From Misgurnus anguillicaudatus (lineage: Eukaryota; Chordata; Actinopteri; Cypriniformes; Cobitidae), in contig NW_027395276.1 in assembly GCF_027580225.2 (NCBI RefSeq), forward strand, positions 2,153,001 through 2,217,000: a stretch of 64,000 nt of DNA, given 5' to 3'. The number at the start of each line of letters is the position of its first letter. Position 1 is the first letter of the stretch. Below the pieces are notes generated by a model. The model worked only from the letters and a program-made list of their open reading frames with translations, did not search any database and was not told where the DNA came from. Both the position numbers and the translations under genes were made by a program. Below, in pieces: positions 32,541 through 43,943 of the stretch.

Positions 32541-33232
32541 TGACCCTGGGGTCGTAAGTGTCTTTTTTTATAATTAAGATTTATACAAAAGCTATATTTG
32601 GCCGAGATGCAACGATTAAAAAAAACTAAATATAGAGAAAATTGTCTTTTAAAATTCAAAGTCCAAATTAATTCCAGCAATGCATGTTAATAATGAAAAG
32701 GTTCGTTTCAGCGCTCCCTACTGGCTTACCACTGTCATGATGTTGTTGACTAAATGGTGAAAGCTTTTACCTAGAAAAAAAACTAAATTTAATGGGAATC
32801 CCCAAGAAACAGTAAACTACACTCTCAGAAAGAAAGGTAGAAAAGTTGTCACTGGGACAGTACCCTCTCAAAAAGGTACATCTTTGTACCAAAAAAGTGC
32901 ATATTAGTACTTCAAAGGTACATATTGGCAGTTCAAAGATACATATTTGTACCTAAATGGTACATATTAGAACATTTTTTAAAGGGTACTGCCCCAGTGA
33001 CAGCTTTGTACCTTTATTTTTGACAGTGTACGCAAAGTTTGAGTTTTTGACCAATTTTAATCTTGATTTTGCTGCATCCACTGGCAAAATATTTTTTTTT
33101 ATATTTACGGTAGGAATTATACAAAATTTCCTCATGAAACATTATCTTTACATGATTTTTGGCATAAAAGAAATAGGTTTTGACCCATGCAATGTATTTT
33201 TGGCTTTTTCTACAAATATACCCATGTGACTT
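32541..33232. mobile_element. TGTGACCCTGG-type DNA element, interrupted by a CACTA MITE
   Basis: It opens TGTGACCCTGGGGTCGTAAG. After the nested MITE at 32820-33028, the match resumes with TTACGGTAGGAATTATACAA, then ATGATTTTTGGCATAAAAGA, TTTTGACCCATGCAATGTAT and ACAAATATACCCATGTGACT, which are interior words of a widespread zebrafish-type element. The right terminus is not intact. Confidence 0.65.
32820..33028. mobile_element. CACTA-type MITE with GTAC-rich core (209 bp, TA flanks)
   Basis: The left CACTCTCAGAAAGAAAGGTA and right inverse of CACTGTCAAAAATAAAGGTA are terminal repeats; both continue with GTTGTCACTGGG or GCTGTCACTGGG. TA lies on each side. The core repeats GGTACATATT/TTTGTACC words. 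The right end of the 60.2-61.8 kb satellite has the same terminus, so this is the unexpanded form of that structure. Confidence 0.85.
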
Positions 33233-33239
33233 ACAAACT

Positions 33240-33658
33240 TTACATCAAATTCTTTAAAATGTAAGGTTTACACAATGCGACAATAAAAATAGACCAAAAA
33301 ACATCAATAAGAATTTGAATTAGACATTGCAAATGGACTTGACTGACCAAATTGGCCTGATAAGCAAACATTAAAAACCCAAACAATTCACTCACCGCAC
33401 ATTTGCATCCAGACAGGCGGAAGTACAACTCCCATTCTGATAAGAAAAACAAATGACCAATATTTTGAGGAATGAAAATGTAATTCACATTTCATTTCTG
33501 GGATAAACATCCTCACAGTGAGATTTTTCCTCATTGAAAACAGCCTGAGTGTCTGATGAATGAGTCAGCTGTCAGTCATCATGAGATACTGAGCTGAACC
33601 CTAAACTCAAGTTTACCATGCAGCTTTTGTATAACTTTCTCATCCTCTTTTGTTTTCT
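33240..33658. other. Intergenic stretch, nothing recognised
   Basis: No element ends or coding signal recognised between the two element clusters. Confidence 0.4.
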
Positions 33659-33664
33659 GTAGCT

Positions 33665-34564
33665 GGGTGATTCTCACGAAAACTTGGTTTTAAAAATGTC
33701 AAGCATGAAAATGTAAAAATTGCTTAAATTTTCTTCCCACCAGACATTGAAAAACAAAGTCTGGAGTAAATGGGAACATTAATTTAAAAACTTTTACTTA
33801 TCATTTAACACTTTTTGTAACATAATTAAAAAAATTAGTCCTAAAAAATCTCATTACCGCAACAGTCAGAAAACATCAACACTGACATATTTTCAAAATG
33901 ACATGATAAACCTGAAAGAACATAATTTGGAGATTCTGCACATGCATTTATGCTTCTATTAATAAAATTAACATTTAATAAGCATCTGTTGCGGTAATGA
34001 TAATCAAAATGTCGTGTAAGCATTCTGACAAGACAATATTTCAAATTAACTGTAAAAAAAAATGATCTTGCCTGGTAGCCATCTTGAAGTAACTGGTCCA
34101 TGTGCTTGGTCACTCAAAATCAAACTTTATTAAAATTCTGTATGTGTGCTTAAACTGTTCTCAAAAAGTGTTGCGGAGGATGAGAACATCAGGCATGGAC
34201 ACATCATTTTCCTAATTTTTCTTCATTATTATTATACATGAATATTCAGTAAATATTTTTTCTGTCATCTAAAGTAGTCTAGCAAAACATCCATTTATTT
34301 TTTTTTTAATATTTTTGTGTTAATTTGATTAAATTACAACATAACGCATGTTCAAACACAGCCGGACACATTGCAGTAATGAGAATTTCAGCAGAAAATG
34401 AGATAAAATTTCCAATTATAAATTCTTATGTTGAAATCACACATTGTGCAAGGTAGAACACAGTATTGTGTTAATTCTGATGCTTTTTAATGTTACTATA
34501 TTACACATTTTAAAGCTAAAATCATTAGTGCCGTGGTGTTTCAATGGTTTCGTGAGAATCACCC
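33665..34564 (-). mobile_element. GGGTGATTCTCACGAAA element, copy B (900 bp, TSD AGCT)
   Basis: This copy lies in the opposite orientation to copies A and C. The ends GGGTGATTCTCACGAAA and TTTCGTGAGAATCACCC are intact, with AGCT at 33661-33664 and 34565-34568. The word ATTACCGCAA is at 33853-33862 (+) and 33989-33998 (-), with a one-base variant near 34372. It has no transposase frame. Confidence 0.93.
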
Positions 34565-34569
34565 AGCTC

Positions 34570-35885
34570 AGCTTTCAGATTCCTTGGTTGTTCTCCATGA
34601 ACAGAAAGCTCACAGATGCAGAGCTTTCTGGTCCATGGCTCTGGTGGTCAAAAACATCTGTTTTAATCATCTTAAAATAATCACTATTTTGTTGCGATGA
34701 TGCAACATTGAAGCATTCCATGAAGACAAACTGATGAAACATCTTAATATGTTAAGTAACTGTTGGATAAAGCATGCCTCACAAACCTTTGCAAACCTAG
34801 TGAAACGTTTCGAAACAAACTTCTCTGTGATTCCCAGAAATTGTACCTGACTATTGCCAGTTTTCTGTTCAGTATGCATCAGACGATCTATGAACTGTTT
34901 GTATGCTGAGACTAGAGGAAGACAGGATCGTTCTCGTGTAAACAGAGATGGTGTCTGGAGCACAAAGCTTGATTCAGCAAAATAAATTAGATGAATCCAG
35001 GGCCAAAAACCCGTCCCAAAACTCATTAGTCTGAGACAGCGAAAACATCAGGAGCTCAGCTGTGAATATGAAATGTAATATCACGTCAGCTCAGAGAAGT
35101 ACACAGCGAGGGAGAGAAAGCCGGGAATATAAAACGCTCCATCTTGTCAACCGCTATTGCAGCGGTGTTAGCGTTTTGCTCTGAACTGAGCCACCGACAT
35201 CATAGAAACTAACAGCTAGAACATTTGCATCTAAACGCCTTTGTGAAGCTGACTGGCTCGTTTCCTAGAAACACACATACAGTAATAAAATGTATGTAAT
35301 GAATGGACTTTAACTTGCCTGGTAAACATTAAAAGTGTCTGCGAGATGTTAATTCACTGCAGGCCCGGTACTAGGCTTGCTGCAGCCATAACACTCAATG
35401 TAAAATATATAAAACAGATCTGAAGGTTTGTCTCCCTCAAACCGAAAATGCATAATTCATATTCTGTGTCTTCTCAATGTCAACAAATGCAGAGGGGATA
35501 AAAGGCTATAGAAGACTTTTTCTGAAGATATTTTGCAGAGTAGCTGGCACAGACTGAATTTAATGTCGAAAAAAAATTATGACAACATTCTATTATGATA
35601 ATGCAGTAACGACGTTCAATATGTGGCGTCAATTCACATAAAGCCGCTTTGGTGACGTCATTCAATCTTACTACCTCGACGTAACAGTAGGTTATATTTT
35701 CATTAATATGCTGACCCTATTATACATGCTGAAATATTACAAGCACAATCCTTAAATAATTTATTGATGAGAATATCATGGAAGCAATTTGACAAATGTA
35801 TATGCATGACAAATACGGCACCAGACAAAAGCACAAGCCCTAAAATAATGTATGTGTGAGTTGCGAAGAGTCCAAAGAGATATTG
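34570..35885. other. Intergenic stretch, nothing recognised
   Basis: About 1.3 kb without recognisable element ends. An open frame at 35026-34667 (minus) has no family resemblance. The sequence is less repeat-like than its surroundings and could be single-copy. Confidence 0.4.
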
Positions 35886-35889
35886 ATTA

Positions 35890-36185
35890 TTAATTCAATT
35901 TTATTTATATAGGGCTTTTCACAATTGTGAAAAAAGCAGCTTTACATTAATAAATGCAGGAGAAAACATAAGAATCAGTAGACAACATAAGCAGAAGCTA
36001 GATTAAACCGTACTAGTGAGCGTATAATGTAAAGCATAGAAGAGAGTGCTAAGTTAAGCCAATGCAGCTGACTCTCTAGGGGTTGAAAAAACTCCTAGGA
36101 GGAAAAAACCTCCTGGCTTTTTAGTAAGGAGGAAAAAGTCCTAGGAAGAAAAAAAACACCCTTGAGGGAGAGCCAGACATAGCTA
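35890..36185 (-). mobile_element. LINE 3' UTR/tail fragment, reverse strand
   Basis: Reversed, this reads like 40983-41289: a CTCCTAGG-rich part, then AAAGCTGCTTT, then GCCCTATATAAATAAAAT and a TTGAAT end. This is the 3' end of a fish LINE, probably L2-like given the short tandem ending. No coding part is attached. Confidence 0.65.
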
Positions 36186-36189
36186 TAGA

Positions 36190-36730
36190 GGATATAAGGT
36201 AAATATTTTTTTCATAAGACATGCAAATTAGATATTATAATACATCATAACATTATAAAACACCATGTTTACCTTACGATGACCTTGCGGAGTGAAAGCT
36301 CTTTCTGAACTTAAAAATCGGTAAATTTGTGCGTGTGAAGTTTTCTCTAATATGACCTGAATGAGCTGACGATGATGACAAAACCAACAATATTAGATTT
36401 TTAAACTGCACACAATGTGCAGCTGTTGCAATACTGTATATTTACTGTGTAACCATAGTTTATAGTTTATATCTACTATATATCATGCTGCAACCAAACT
36501 GCATATTCTAATTTTAATAAACAGAACTTCTTCTTAAACAAACATATTGAAAGCTGCTGAAGACGTGGCATTGGCTGTTGTATTTGAAAAAATAATGAGG
36601 TGAGTCTAAGAAAGGATTAGGGGCTATTTTGGGGATGTTTTACTATAAATGTAATAGTTTAATATTAATATATGTTGTGTTAATGGTGAATTGCATTTCT
36701 TCTGATATATATTTTAAAGATGCGTTTTCT
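36190..36730. other. Intergenic stretch, nothing recognised
   Basis: No element ends or coding signal recognised. Confidence 0.4.
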
Positions 36731-36734
36731 TTAA

Positions 36735-37135
36735 AGCTCCACTGTGTACTTTTTTGAGTTAATTCTTAGCAAAAACCTATGTTTTCTTTCAAAAGTATGT
36801 GCTCATTCATGTGTAATTACTTCCATCCCACTAATCAAAGTATTCTCGTAAGTGTAGAATCTGCTATTTAAAATACATACGGTCGAGTCGCTCGACTGGC
36901 GCATCCATGTTGTGCCTCCATCTTTGAAATACATTCGCCGACGAGGGACATTCCTGAAATTCAAGCTCCGCCTTTCGCGCTTTCAGAATACACTCACGCT
37001 GGCCGCTAGCTGAAGCCTCCGGAGGTTGCATGTGTAGGCGGTATACGTCATCAAGACAGTCTTATTTCAGAATATTAACAATTATAAAACTGACAATTAT
37101 TCTAAGTTAATTGTAAATTGATGTAATATGCTTAC
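36735..37135. mobile_element. TTAA-type MITE left part (AGCTCCACTGTGTAC)
   Basis: AGCTCCACTGTGTACTTTTT directly after TTAA (36731-36734) is the start of a known type of fish MITE. The hAT element at 37136 interrupts the sequence. A TTAA at 37798-37801 could close it, but the right terminus does not match well. Confidence 0.35.
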
Positions 37136-37767
37136 CAGTGGCGTAGCGTCTGGGCATGCAGGGTATGCATGTGCAAATGGGCCCAGGCCAATAGGGGGCC
37201 CGCCCCAGCTTTTAATTAAAACATTCTTTTTTCAATTTAATTTTTATTTCTGGCTGCAATAAATATATTTTTGTATGCATATGATGTGTAGTGATTTCTT
37301 ATTTCTCCATAATGTCTAATTTCTCCGTCATTTCTTGTTTGCGTTTATTATTTTTTTTGCACTCCGCGGCTGCCGTAGACTACTACGCTATCATTTTTTA
37401 CATGACGCATCGCCAAATAAAAAAGAAAACACAGTGTGAGAGGTTAATATAGTGGCAATCTACATGAACATTAAGGATGGACAAATATAAACATAAAAGT
37501 GAGGCCTTAAAGAGAAAAGAGAAGGCGGAGAAGTTAGTCACGAGTCAAAAACTACCTAAAACATTTCGTTTTTCTTTACTTAAATCTACCCTTTAAAGTA
37601 AAAAAGTACAGTAAAAATATTTGACTACCTTATTAAAAGTATATGTTGTTAACAGACCTGCGCGCCACAGTTAACAGTGCCAACGGGCAAAGTTGGTGGC
37701 GCTTTGGCTTAAGGGGGCCCGTACATTTTTTTGCATATGGGCCCGGGACTGACTTGCTACGCCACTG
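37136..37767. mobile_element. hAT element with CAGTGGCGTAGC termini (632 bp)
   Basis: CAGTGGCGTAGC at the left mirrors GCTACGCCACTG at the right, with GGGCCC-rich blocks inside both ends. ATGCTTAC is duplicated exactly (37128-37135 and 37768-37775) and fits the nTnnnnAn target pattern described for Ac-type hAT transposases. No transposase frame remains. Confidence 0.94.
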
Positions 37768-37801
37768 ATGCTTACATCTTGCGAATGTAATGCTCAGTTA
37801 A

Positions 37802-39820
37802 TTTAAATAAACCAGGCTTGATGACGTATGCAGCCCGGATATGTGACCTGCGTAGACTGAATCCTTCGGATTTTACAACAGCCGCACACCGTGATGATCC
37901 CGCGATCTATTGCTTTGATTTGAGGCAGATTTGAAAGCCTGTTGAAGAACTATTCTCGAGGACACGTCGCCAAGGAAGCTAAACGGGGATTTTAAACGAC
38001 AACGCGACAGGAAAAACATCAAGACCAAAGTCAATATTGGAGTAAGTTAATGTTAGTTTACCAAGATCATGAGGCTCAAGGGACACAGAAGTTGCATACT
38101 TTCTATCTTCTCCACAGGTAATTCAGCATATTCGTTTACATCTATATACAGTCTATGTTGTAAACTTGAAGTTTTGTAGTTCTTTGGCTAACTATAGCAT
38201 GGTTATGCATAACACTTGTTAGTGTAACCACGCATGTGGTTTAATGTGTTTGAGCAGCCACACGCCATCTCTCCGCCCATGTATGTAATCTGAGGTACTG
38301 AGATAAATGTTTTTCATCTTTTCTGACCTCTAACACAAACACACGGTGACAGCCCTATTTTTAGCCTTCCATTGATAAAAGCGTCTGATCTGCGCGTCTT
38401 TCGTTTCATTTTACAAGCGTGTGAAAGTTGAGCGATCTTATTTCACCAATATCAGAGATTAAAGCTCTTACATATACACAGACATGTAACGTTTACTTAA
38501 AACATAAGCATTGGACTCTGACATAATATTAGTTTGCGTCCATTTAAACTCGTCATTACTCCCGCTCATGATTAAATGACAGGAGAGGGACTCGTCCACA
38601 GACCATCTCCTCAGTAATCTGGAGAGAAGCGGTCGAAAATGGACAAAAAGAGACGGATTTAAACACCAAGTGTAAACGTAATGTGTCTCTCTCGTCCACT
38701 TGTGATCTGATCGACGAAACCACATCTTAATACCAAGTTTAACAGCCCTTGTGATATTTTTCCTCGCGTGGATGAAAAAGGAGTGTCTAAGCTACGTTTA
38801 TGGTTGCTTTTTGTATGTGATTTTAAGCGGACATATCATGACAATCAGACTTTTTCCATGTTAAACATAAATCTGTGTGCTTTGATGGATCACAGGCAAA
38901 GGACATTGCAAATTGTTCATTTTTTTCATTGCTTTTGCTTTGTAGCTACTGGAAGCCATGTTAACCTTGGCATGACACGGCCGGGCCACTGTACGAGTTA
39001 AAACGCGTTCCGAATGGGGGGGGGGCTAGAAAGTAATATTCAGTTGGTTGTCATATAGACTTTCACCGCTAGATGGGAGTAGATCCTACACAGTGGTACT
39101 TTTCCTGTTAGTTACATATTGCTGAAGAGGTCTCTGAGCTTTGTGTAAGACAACCAGACCTAGGTGGGCGGGAGCTAATATAAATAGCGTTTATTAACAA
39201 GGGACACTTGTGTAAAGAGACACTCGTTTTTTTATGGTTGGCTAGACATTTTTTTTTGGGGGGGGGCAGAAGAATTCCCACCTAGTACTCCATAGACCCG
39301 GTCTTGATTCACTATTTTGTCGCCTTTTGCACACTATAATTTGGGACATCTTATTATGCATACTATTCATACTGACTCTGCTTTCAAATGCAGTATTAGG
39401 CTAAAGGTTTTAGACTTTGGCTTTTCAAGCTTACGAAAGAATAACTGCTGAGGCATTACAACTCTTTTCTTACCAGTATGTGAAAAAGCATCTCAGCTGT
39501 CAGAAAAGTTTATGACCTTTGCTTTAATGTCAGACATTGCACCGAATATATATCACACTACAATTTGAATATATAAATATATAAAGTGTCAAATGTTAAA
39601 TCAAATATATGCAAACAGCATGCAGGAGGAAACGATTAGTATGGAGAAGACGTCATGGCGAGATGATTTGTGAGGGTGGAATCCTGATGTGTCAAGAAGA
39701 CCTGAGATCATCAGTATTACTGAGTTTTATTGCTGGTAAAAAACAGACATTGTAATCTGACCACAGAACATCTTTCATTCAACTAAAAAATATCAATCTG
39801 GAAAGCAACATGTTTTTATA
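37802..39820. other. Intergenic stretch with a MITE scrap
   Basis: GCGGACATATCATGACAATC and the following TTTTTCCATGTTAAA at 38828-38867 are an end of the 17682/32012 TTAA MITE family. The minus-strand frame 38725-38468 has no recognised family. G- and T-runs occur near 39015 and 39248. No exon was recognised in these 2 kb. Confidence 0.4.
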
Positions 39821-39821
39821 C

Positions 39822-40010
39822 ACTCTTAAAAATAAAGGTGTTTTATGATACGATAAAAAAACAAAGGGATTCCATAAAGAACCTTTCTTTTGCACAAAAG
39901 TGAGTGCATGACCTCCGTCAAAACATAGACTGTGTTTAAAAACCCAGCGTTTTGGATTGAAACAATGCAGCAGATTACAACCCAATGTGTTGGGTTTGTC
40001 CCTTTTGGAA
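39822..40010. mobile_element. Degenerate CACTA-type MITE sequence
   Basis: CACTCTTAAAAATAAAGGTG at the start and CCATAAAGAACCTTTC are the terminus and body of the common AAGAACC MITE. CAACCCAATGTGTTGGGTTT at 39978-39997 belongs to the AACCCAGC MITE family. Two decayed elements are probably juxtaposed. Confidence 0.55.
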
Positions 40011-40014
40011 CTGA

Positions 40015-40540
40015 ATGCTGATTGAGATTTATTGATGGGTAGCAAAGTGAAGTTGTGGCAGATATATGCCTGGTTCTTTTGTCCTGATCTGGCCCACACA
40101 CCAATTTCCTAGTGTAAGTAGAATGATGAGTGTGGCCCATATAGTCCAGTGACTATTAAATGAAAGTGGTAAATTTATTACGGCATTGTAAAAAAGATTT
40201 GTTTGCTTATCTTGCCTCTGTTGAATCGTCTAAACGGAGTCATCTTGTTGCTTTGACTGAGTTCATTTAAATCTTCTGTCTCAGCTAACAGAAAAAAGTT
40301 CTTGTTTCAGTGTGTTTTTTTTCTTTTTTGTAAGCAAAGACTAAAACAAGTTAAAATCCAAAAAAGATGAGCATTCAGTTTATTCATTTCTCATATATGT
40401 TATTAATTATGCATATCTATACCATATTAAATCATTAAACTGCACCTGTTAAGATGACTGATAGTACCTAGATGAGGCTTAGTGTTATTGTTTACCTTTA
40501 CTCCAAAACATCAAAACAAAAAAACTTACATTTCACCTTG
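40015..40540. other. Intergenic stretch
   Basis: CTCAGCTAACAGAAAAAAGT near 40283 resembles the terminus of the CCAGCCAACAGAG repeat as a solitary end. Otherwise nothing recognised. Confidence 0.4.
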
Positions 40541-40542
40541 TA

Positions 40543-40682
40543 CACTGTAAAAAATCTTTACTGCCTTATTGTTTTTGTTGAATCAACTCAGATTTACAAG
40601 TCATGTCAACTTACTATTATTTATCTTGACAAAAGTCAACTTAATTTTATAAGTTATAACAACTCATCTGTAGTTAATCTCT
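40543..40682. mobile_element. CACTGTA MITE, left half, split
   Basis: CACTGTAAAAAATCTTTACT, GTTGAATCAACTCAGATTTA and the paired AACTCATCTGTAG words match the complete copies at 50459-50711 and 53029-53271. The right half is at 41290-41383; about 600 bp with an AT tract and a LINE tail separate the halves. Confidence 0.75.
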
Positions 40683-40689
40683 ACATATA

Positions 40690-40855
40690 TATATATGAAG
40701 AGTTTCGTTGCAAAACGAGATAACCACCGTTTTTTTTAATTGTTCAGAAATCTCGTTTTTTGATTGTGCATTACAATTAATTTCAATGCAACTGCAGTTG
40801 GTTTGTTTTGATTTAAACATATACACATATGATTTACACATATACCCACACACAC
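40690..40855. repeat. Dispersed-repeat piece between the MITE halves
   Basis: GAGTTTCGTTGCAAAACGAG and GAACTGCAGTTGGTTTG-like sequence (CAACTGCAGTTGGTTTG) are words I associate with a dispersed fish element. The element's limits are not visible. Confidence 0.35.
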
Positions 40856-40860
<5 letters not shown>

Positions 40861-40953
<93 letters not shown>

Positions 40954-40979
40954 TGGATATATATATATATATATATATA
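40861..40979. repeat. (AT)n microsatellite with one interruption
   Basis: A pure AT run to about 40946, then ACACAGTGG, then more AT. It creates artefactual Ile-Tyr open frames on both strands. Confidence 0.96.
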
Positions 40980-40982
40980 ACC

Positions 40983-41289
40983 ACGCCCAAGGTTTTTTTT
41001 CCCTCCTAGGACTTTTTTCCCTCCTAGGCTTAAAAGGTCAGGAGGTTTTTCTCCTGGGGTTTTTTTCAACCCCGGGGAGTCAGCCGACATTGGCTTAACT
41101 TAGCACCCTCTTGTTTAAGATACATTATTAATACGCTCGCTTGTAAAGTTTATTCATAGCCGCTATATTTTGCTACTTATGTTGTCTGTCGATTTTTCTG
41201 TGTTTTCCTCTGCTTCTATTAATGTAAAGCTGCTTTGAACCAATTACCAATTGTAAAAAGTGCTATATAAATAAAATTTAATTGAAATT
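40983..41289 (+). mobile_element. LINE 3' UTR/tail fragment, plus strand
   Basis: This is the second copy of the sequence at 35890-36185. It has CCTCCTAGG repeats, then TAATGTAAAGCTGCTTTGAA, GTGCTATATAAATAAAATTT and a terminal AATTGAAATTGAA run. It inserted into, or beside, the CACTGTA MITE. Confidence 0.7.
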
Positions 41290-41383
41290 GAATAGTTTTA
41301 ACAACTCATCTCTAGTCAAGATAAATAATAGTTAGTTGAAATGACTCTGGGTTGATTCAACAAAAAATTGAAGGCAGTGTAGG
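41290..41383. mobile_element. CACTGTA MITE, right half
   Basis: AACAACTCATCTCTAGTCAA, GGGTTGATTCAACAAAAAAT and GGCAGTGTA complete the MITE that begins at 40543. Confidence 0.7.
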
Positions 41384-41460
41384 CATTACTTTTATTGGCG
41401 TAATACTGGAGTATACAAAGTTTGTTTTTTTTCAACAGAAGAATAACTTAGTTTAGTAAT

Positions 41461-42120
41461 AGGTGTGTTCGACTTCATGCGGCGCTGCGCAGACCGATCG
41501 GCGGCTGACTTGAAGCAGTGCATTCCGGTTAGTAATTTTGTTCGACTTCAGCTGGCGCTGCAGGCACGTGACTGTGTCATATGGTTTTTAAGTACCGCGA
41601 GAGCGTTTCGAGAGTAGCCGGCTAGCCCGGAGCGGCTGCCCGGAGTTGAGATGACGTAACAGCTTTACATGATTGGTCGCCTCACTGATGACAACAATCA
41701 CGTGCGTTTCAAGTTTAATCCAACTAATAAACATTATAAATTCATGTTTTGAAACAGGAAAAAACACTTTAATATGCTTAAATATGTTAAATTGTGTCGT
41801 GTAATAAAATAAAAATGAAAATAACAAACTCTATTGGTATTTTAATAAAATAGGCTTGTTTCCCGTTATTTTCGGGTATACAGTATAAGCAGCAATTAAA
41901 AAATTTGATGTAAAATGTTTCTGGTTGCAACTTTTTATTAAAAGGTTTGTTTTTATCAAATTCAGCATCTAATTCACTTCATTTGCGATTAAAAACAAGG
42001 AAACACGGCACACACGTCACTACGGGCTACGGCAAGCAGCAGGTGTCCGGCTTGACGGCACCGTCTTCAGTTCCTCCCTCGATCGGTCTGCGCAGCGCCG
42101 GATGATCTCAAACACACCTA
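41461..42120. mobile_element. DNA element with AGGTGTGTTCGA ends and GC-rich subtermini (about 660 bp)
   Basis: The left end reads AGGTGTGTTCGACTTCATGC then GGCGCTGCGCAGACCGATCG. The right end reads CGATCGGTCTGCGCAGCGCC and closes with AAACACACCT. These are long inverted repeats. The flank supports at most a 2-bp duplication (AT or TA), so PIF/ISL2EU-like or Tc1-like origin is possible. A second direct copy of the left sub-terminal GTTCGACTTCAGCTGGCGCT lies at about 41540. Confidence 0.8.
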
Positions 42121-42193
42121 TTGACTCAATGCAGCAATGGTAATGCACAACACGAGTATGATGTGTTTTGTGGTAAAAACCAATGCTGCCAAC

Positions 42194-42329
42194 CAGTGGT
42201 GTAGTGGTGTCTGGAGAAGTGGATATACTCTTAATTTATGCCCCCAGTAGAAGTGGGTATACCCCCTGCCCTCAAATAAAGAGGTGGGTATACTCCATAT
42301 ACCTGCGTATACCCTGCACTACACCACTG
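42194..42329. mobile_element. Miniature hAT element (136 bp)
   Basis: CAGTGGTGTAGTG and CACTACACCACTG are inverted ends. CTGCCAAC is duplicated exactly at 42186-42193 and 42330-42337, fitting the Ac-type nTnnnnAn pattern. The interior repeats GTGGGTATAC words. It has no room for a gene. Confidence 0.95.
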
Positions 42330-42337
42330 CTGCCAAC

Positions 42338-43195
42338 CAATTAAAATGCAGTGGGAGGCGATCCAGCACCACCCCTGGATCTGGGTCCAACCCCATCCTC
42401 TGGATGTCGTGTTTTGTAAAGGCGCTACTATGAATCTCAGTTCAGAAATATTGGGTCATTACCGCATGTTCAAATAAAATAAAACCCTGTATTCATTCCA
42501 TTACTGTAATCAGAACAACATAATTCAGCACAAGTGCTCCAATTTATTAAAAAGCCGACGGCCAAATGCAGGCCACACTTCCATAGATGAAACCCTCATC
42601 CGCCATAAAGAGTCACTGGCAGATTTATGCTGAACCTTTTGTCTAATTAGCCCCATTGGCAGCATTCATGGTTTTTAGAAATGGCACAAAAAGCCAGAAC
42701 AAATGTAAGGTGCTCCATCAGCTTCGGTCTGCTGGGAGAGCAGCATGTACCAAGCCCTCCCTGAGGAGACATTATATAAAATACGGCTGAATAAATGTAT
42801 TTTATATACAGAAAAATGCAGTTTGAATGCATTGTAAGCCGCTTTGGATATAAGTGTCTGCCAAATGCATAACTCGAAAATGTTAACGTATATATTTGTT
42901 TAAAGGTGGGTCTAAAGCTATTTCATGCATTCTTTCTTTTTAAAAGGTATAATGTATAGAGAGCAGGTTGTTATCGCAGAAATAAGCCCCCGACAGTGTA
43001 ATCAGGACCCGTAGTGCAGTGTTTAATCATTTGAAAATATGTGCTTTATTAAAAGACATTTATATTTAATTTTTGTGTAATATTAAACTGTACCTGTCAA
43101 AATGATTTGCAGCATTCGGGTTACTGTGTGTTATTATTTTTGAAAAGAATCTGAATCTGAAAAGAACCTTGGACTGTTGTGACTGGCCAATCAGA
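42338..43195. other. Intergenic stretch with a SINE tail
   Basis: Apart from the SINE tail at 42820-42873, nothing is recognised. Confidence 0.4.
42820..42873 (+). mobile_element. SINE 3' tail fragment
   Basis: GTTTGAATGCATTGTAAGCC, then GCTTTGGATATAAGTGTCTG and CCAAATGCATAA, match the tail of the SINE at 8301-8428. The tRNA-like head is missing. Confidence 0.8.
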
Positions 43196-43201
43196 ATTAA
43201 G

Positions 43202-43495
43202 TATTTTAGAGTTCATTGTAATAAGTAAGGAATAATTAATAACGGGCCGTTGAATTATAAGAAAATAATGCACACTCAAGGTGGTTATGCGGGAGTGCAT
43301 TATTTTCAAATAATTCAAAGGACCGGAGTCAATTATTCCGCACGGATACCAAAAATATTGCTCTGGTGCCTATTTTTAAGACTTTTTAAAGGTTAGGTGT
43401 GCGGTTATTGAAAAATAATCAACACCCGTTGAACATTTCTCAATCAGTCAGAATAAAGCATTCAACAGCCCCGTGTAATAACACTGTTTAAGGGT
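43202..43495. mobile_element. Palindromic GGAATAATT repeat, copy 1
   Basis: GGAATAATTAATAACGGGCC is mirrored by GACCGGAGTCAATTATTCC, and an inner pair GAAAATAATGCAC/GTGCATTATTTTC flanks the centre. The same order occurs at 48764-49066, followed in both by TTGCTCTGGTGCCTATTTTT. Confidence 0.75.
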
Positions 43496-43499
43496 TGGA

Positions 43500-43935
43500 T
43501 TCGTTATGCTAAACATAGACATAGTGTCAAAAAAGCAGTTGTTCATACAAGTTTTGGAGAGTTTTATTCGAGCATTAAATATTCATTCATAACGATTTTG
43601 CTTTTATTTCTTATATGGGAAAATTAAGTGCTGAAAGTACATTGGAAGACCTTCAACCGGAATAGCGCACGCAAACTCCAACCAAGAGCTGACACGAAAT
43701 CAACATCACCAGAAAAGTGTGTTTTTGTTTGTAAGGGAAAAAGCTTGATTAACTTTCCAATAAACCCAGCATTAAACGATGAATATAGTTTGTTTATCCA
43801 GGGTAGCAGCAGAGTTGTGCATGCGTGCGTGTGTGTTTGTTTAAAACAGGATTTCGTTGAATTTGGGTGGTCCCAACTGGGTCATGAGTCACAGACGGTA
43901 AGTAAATCTGCATCAAATGTCTGTGTTTTGTTGGC
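43500..43935. other. Intergenic stretch, nothing recognised
   Basis: An open frame at 43628-43945 has no recognised family. No element ends. Confidence 0.4.
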
Positions 43936-43943
43936 ACTTGTTT

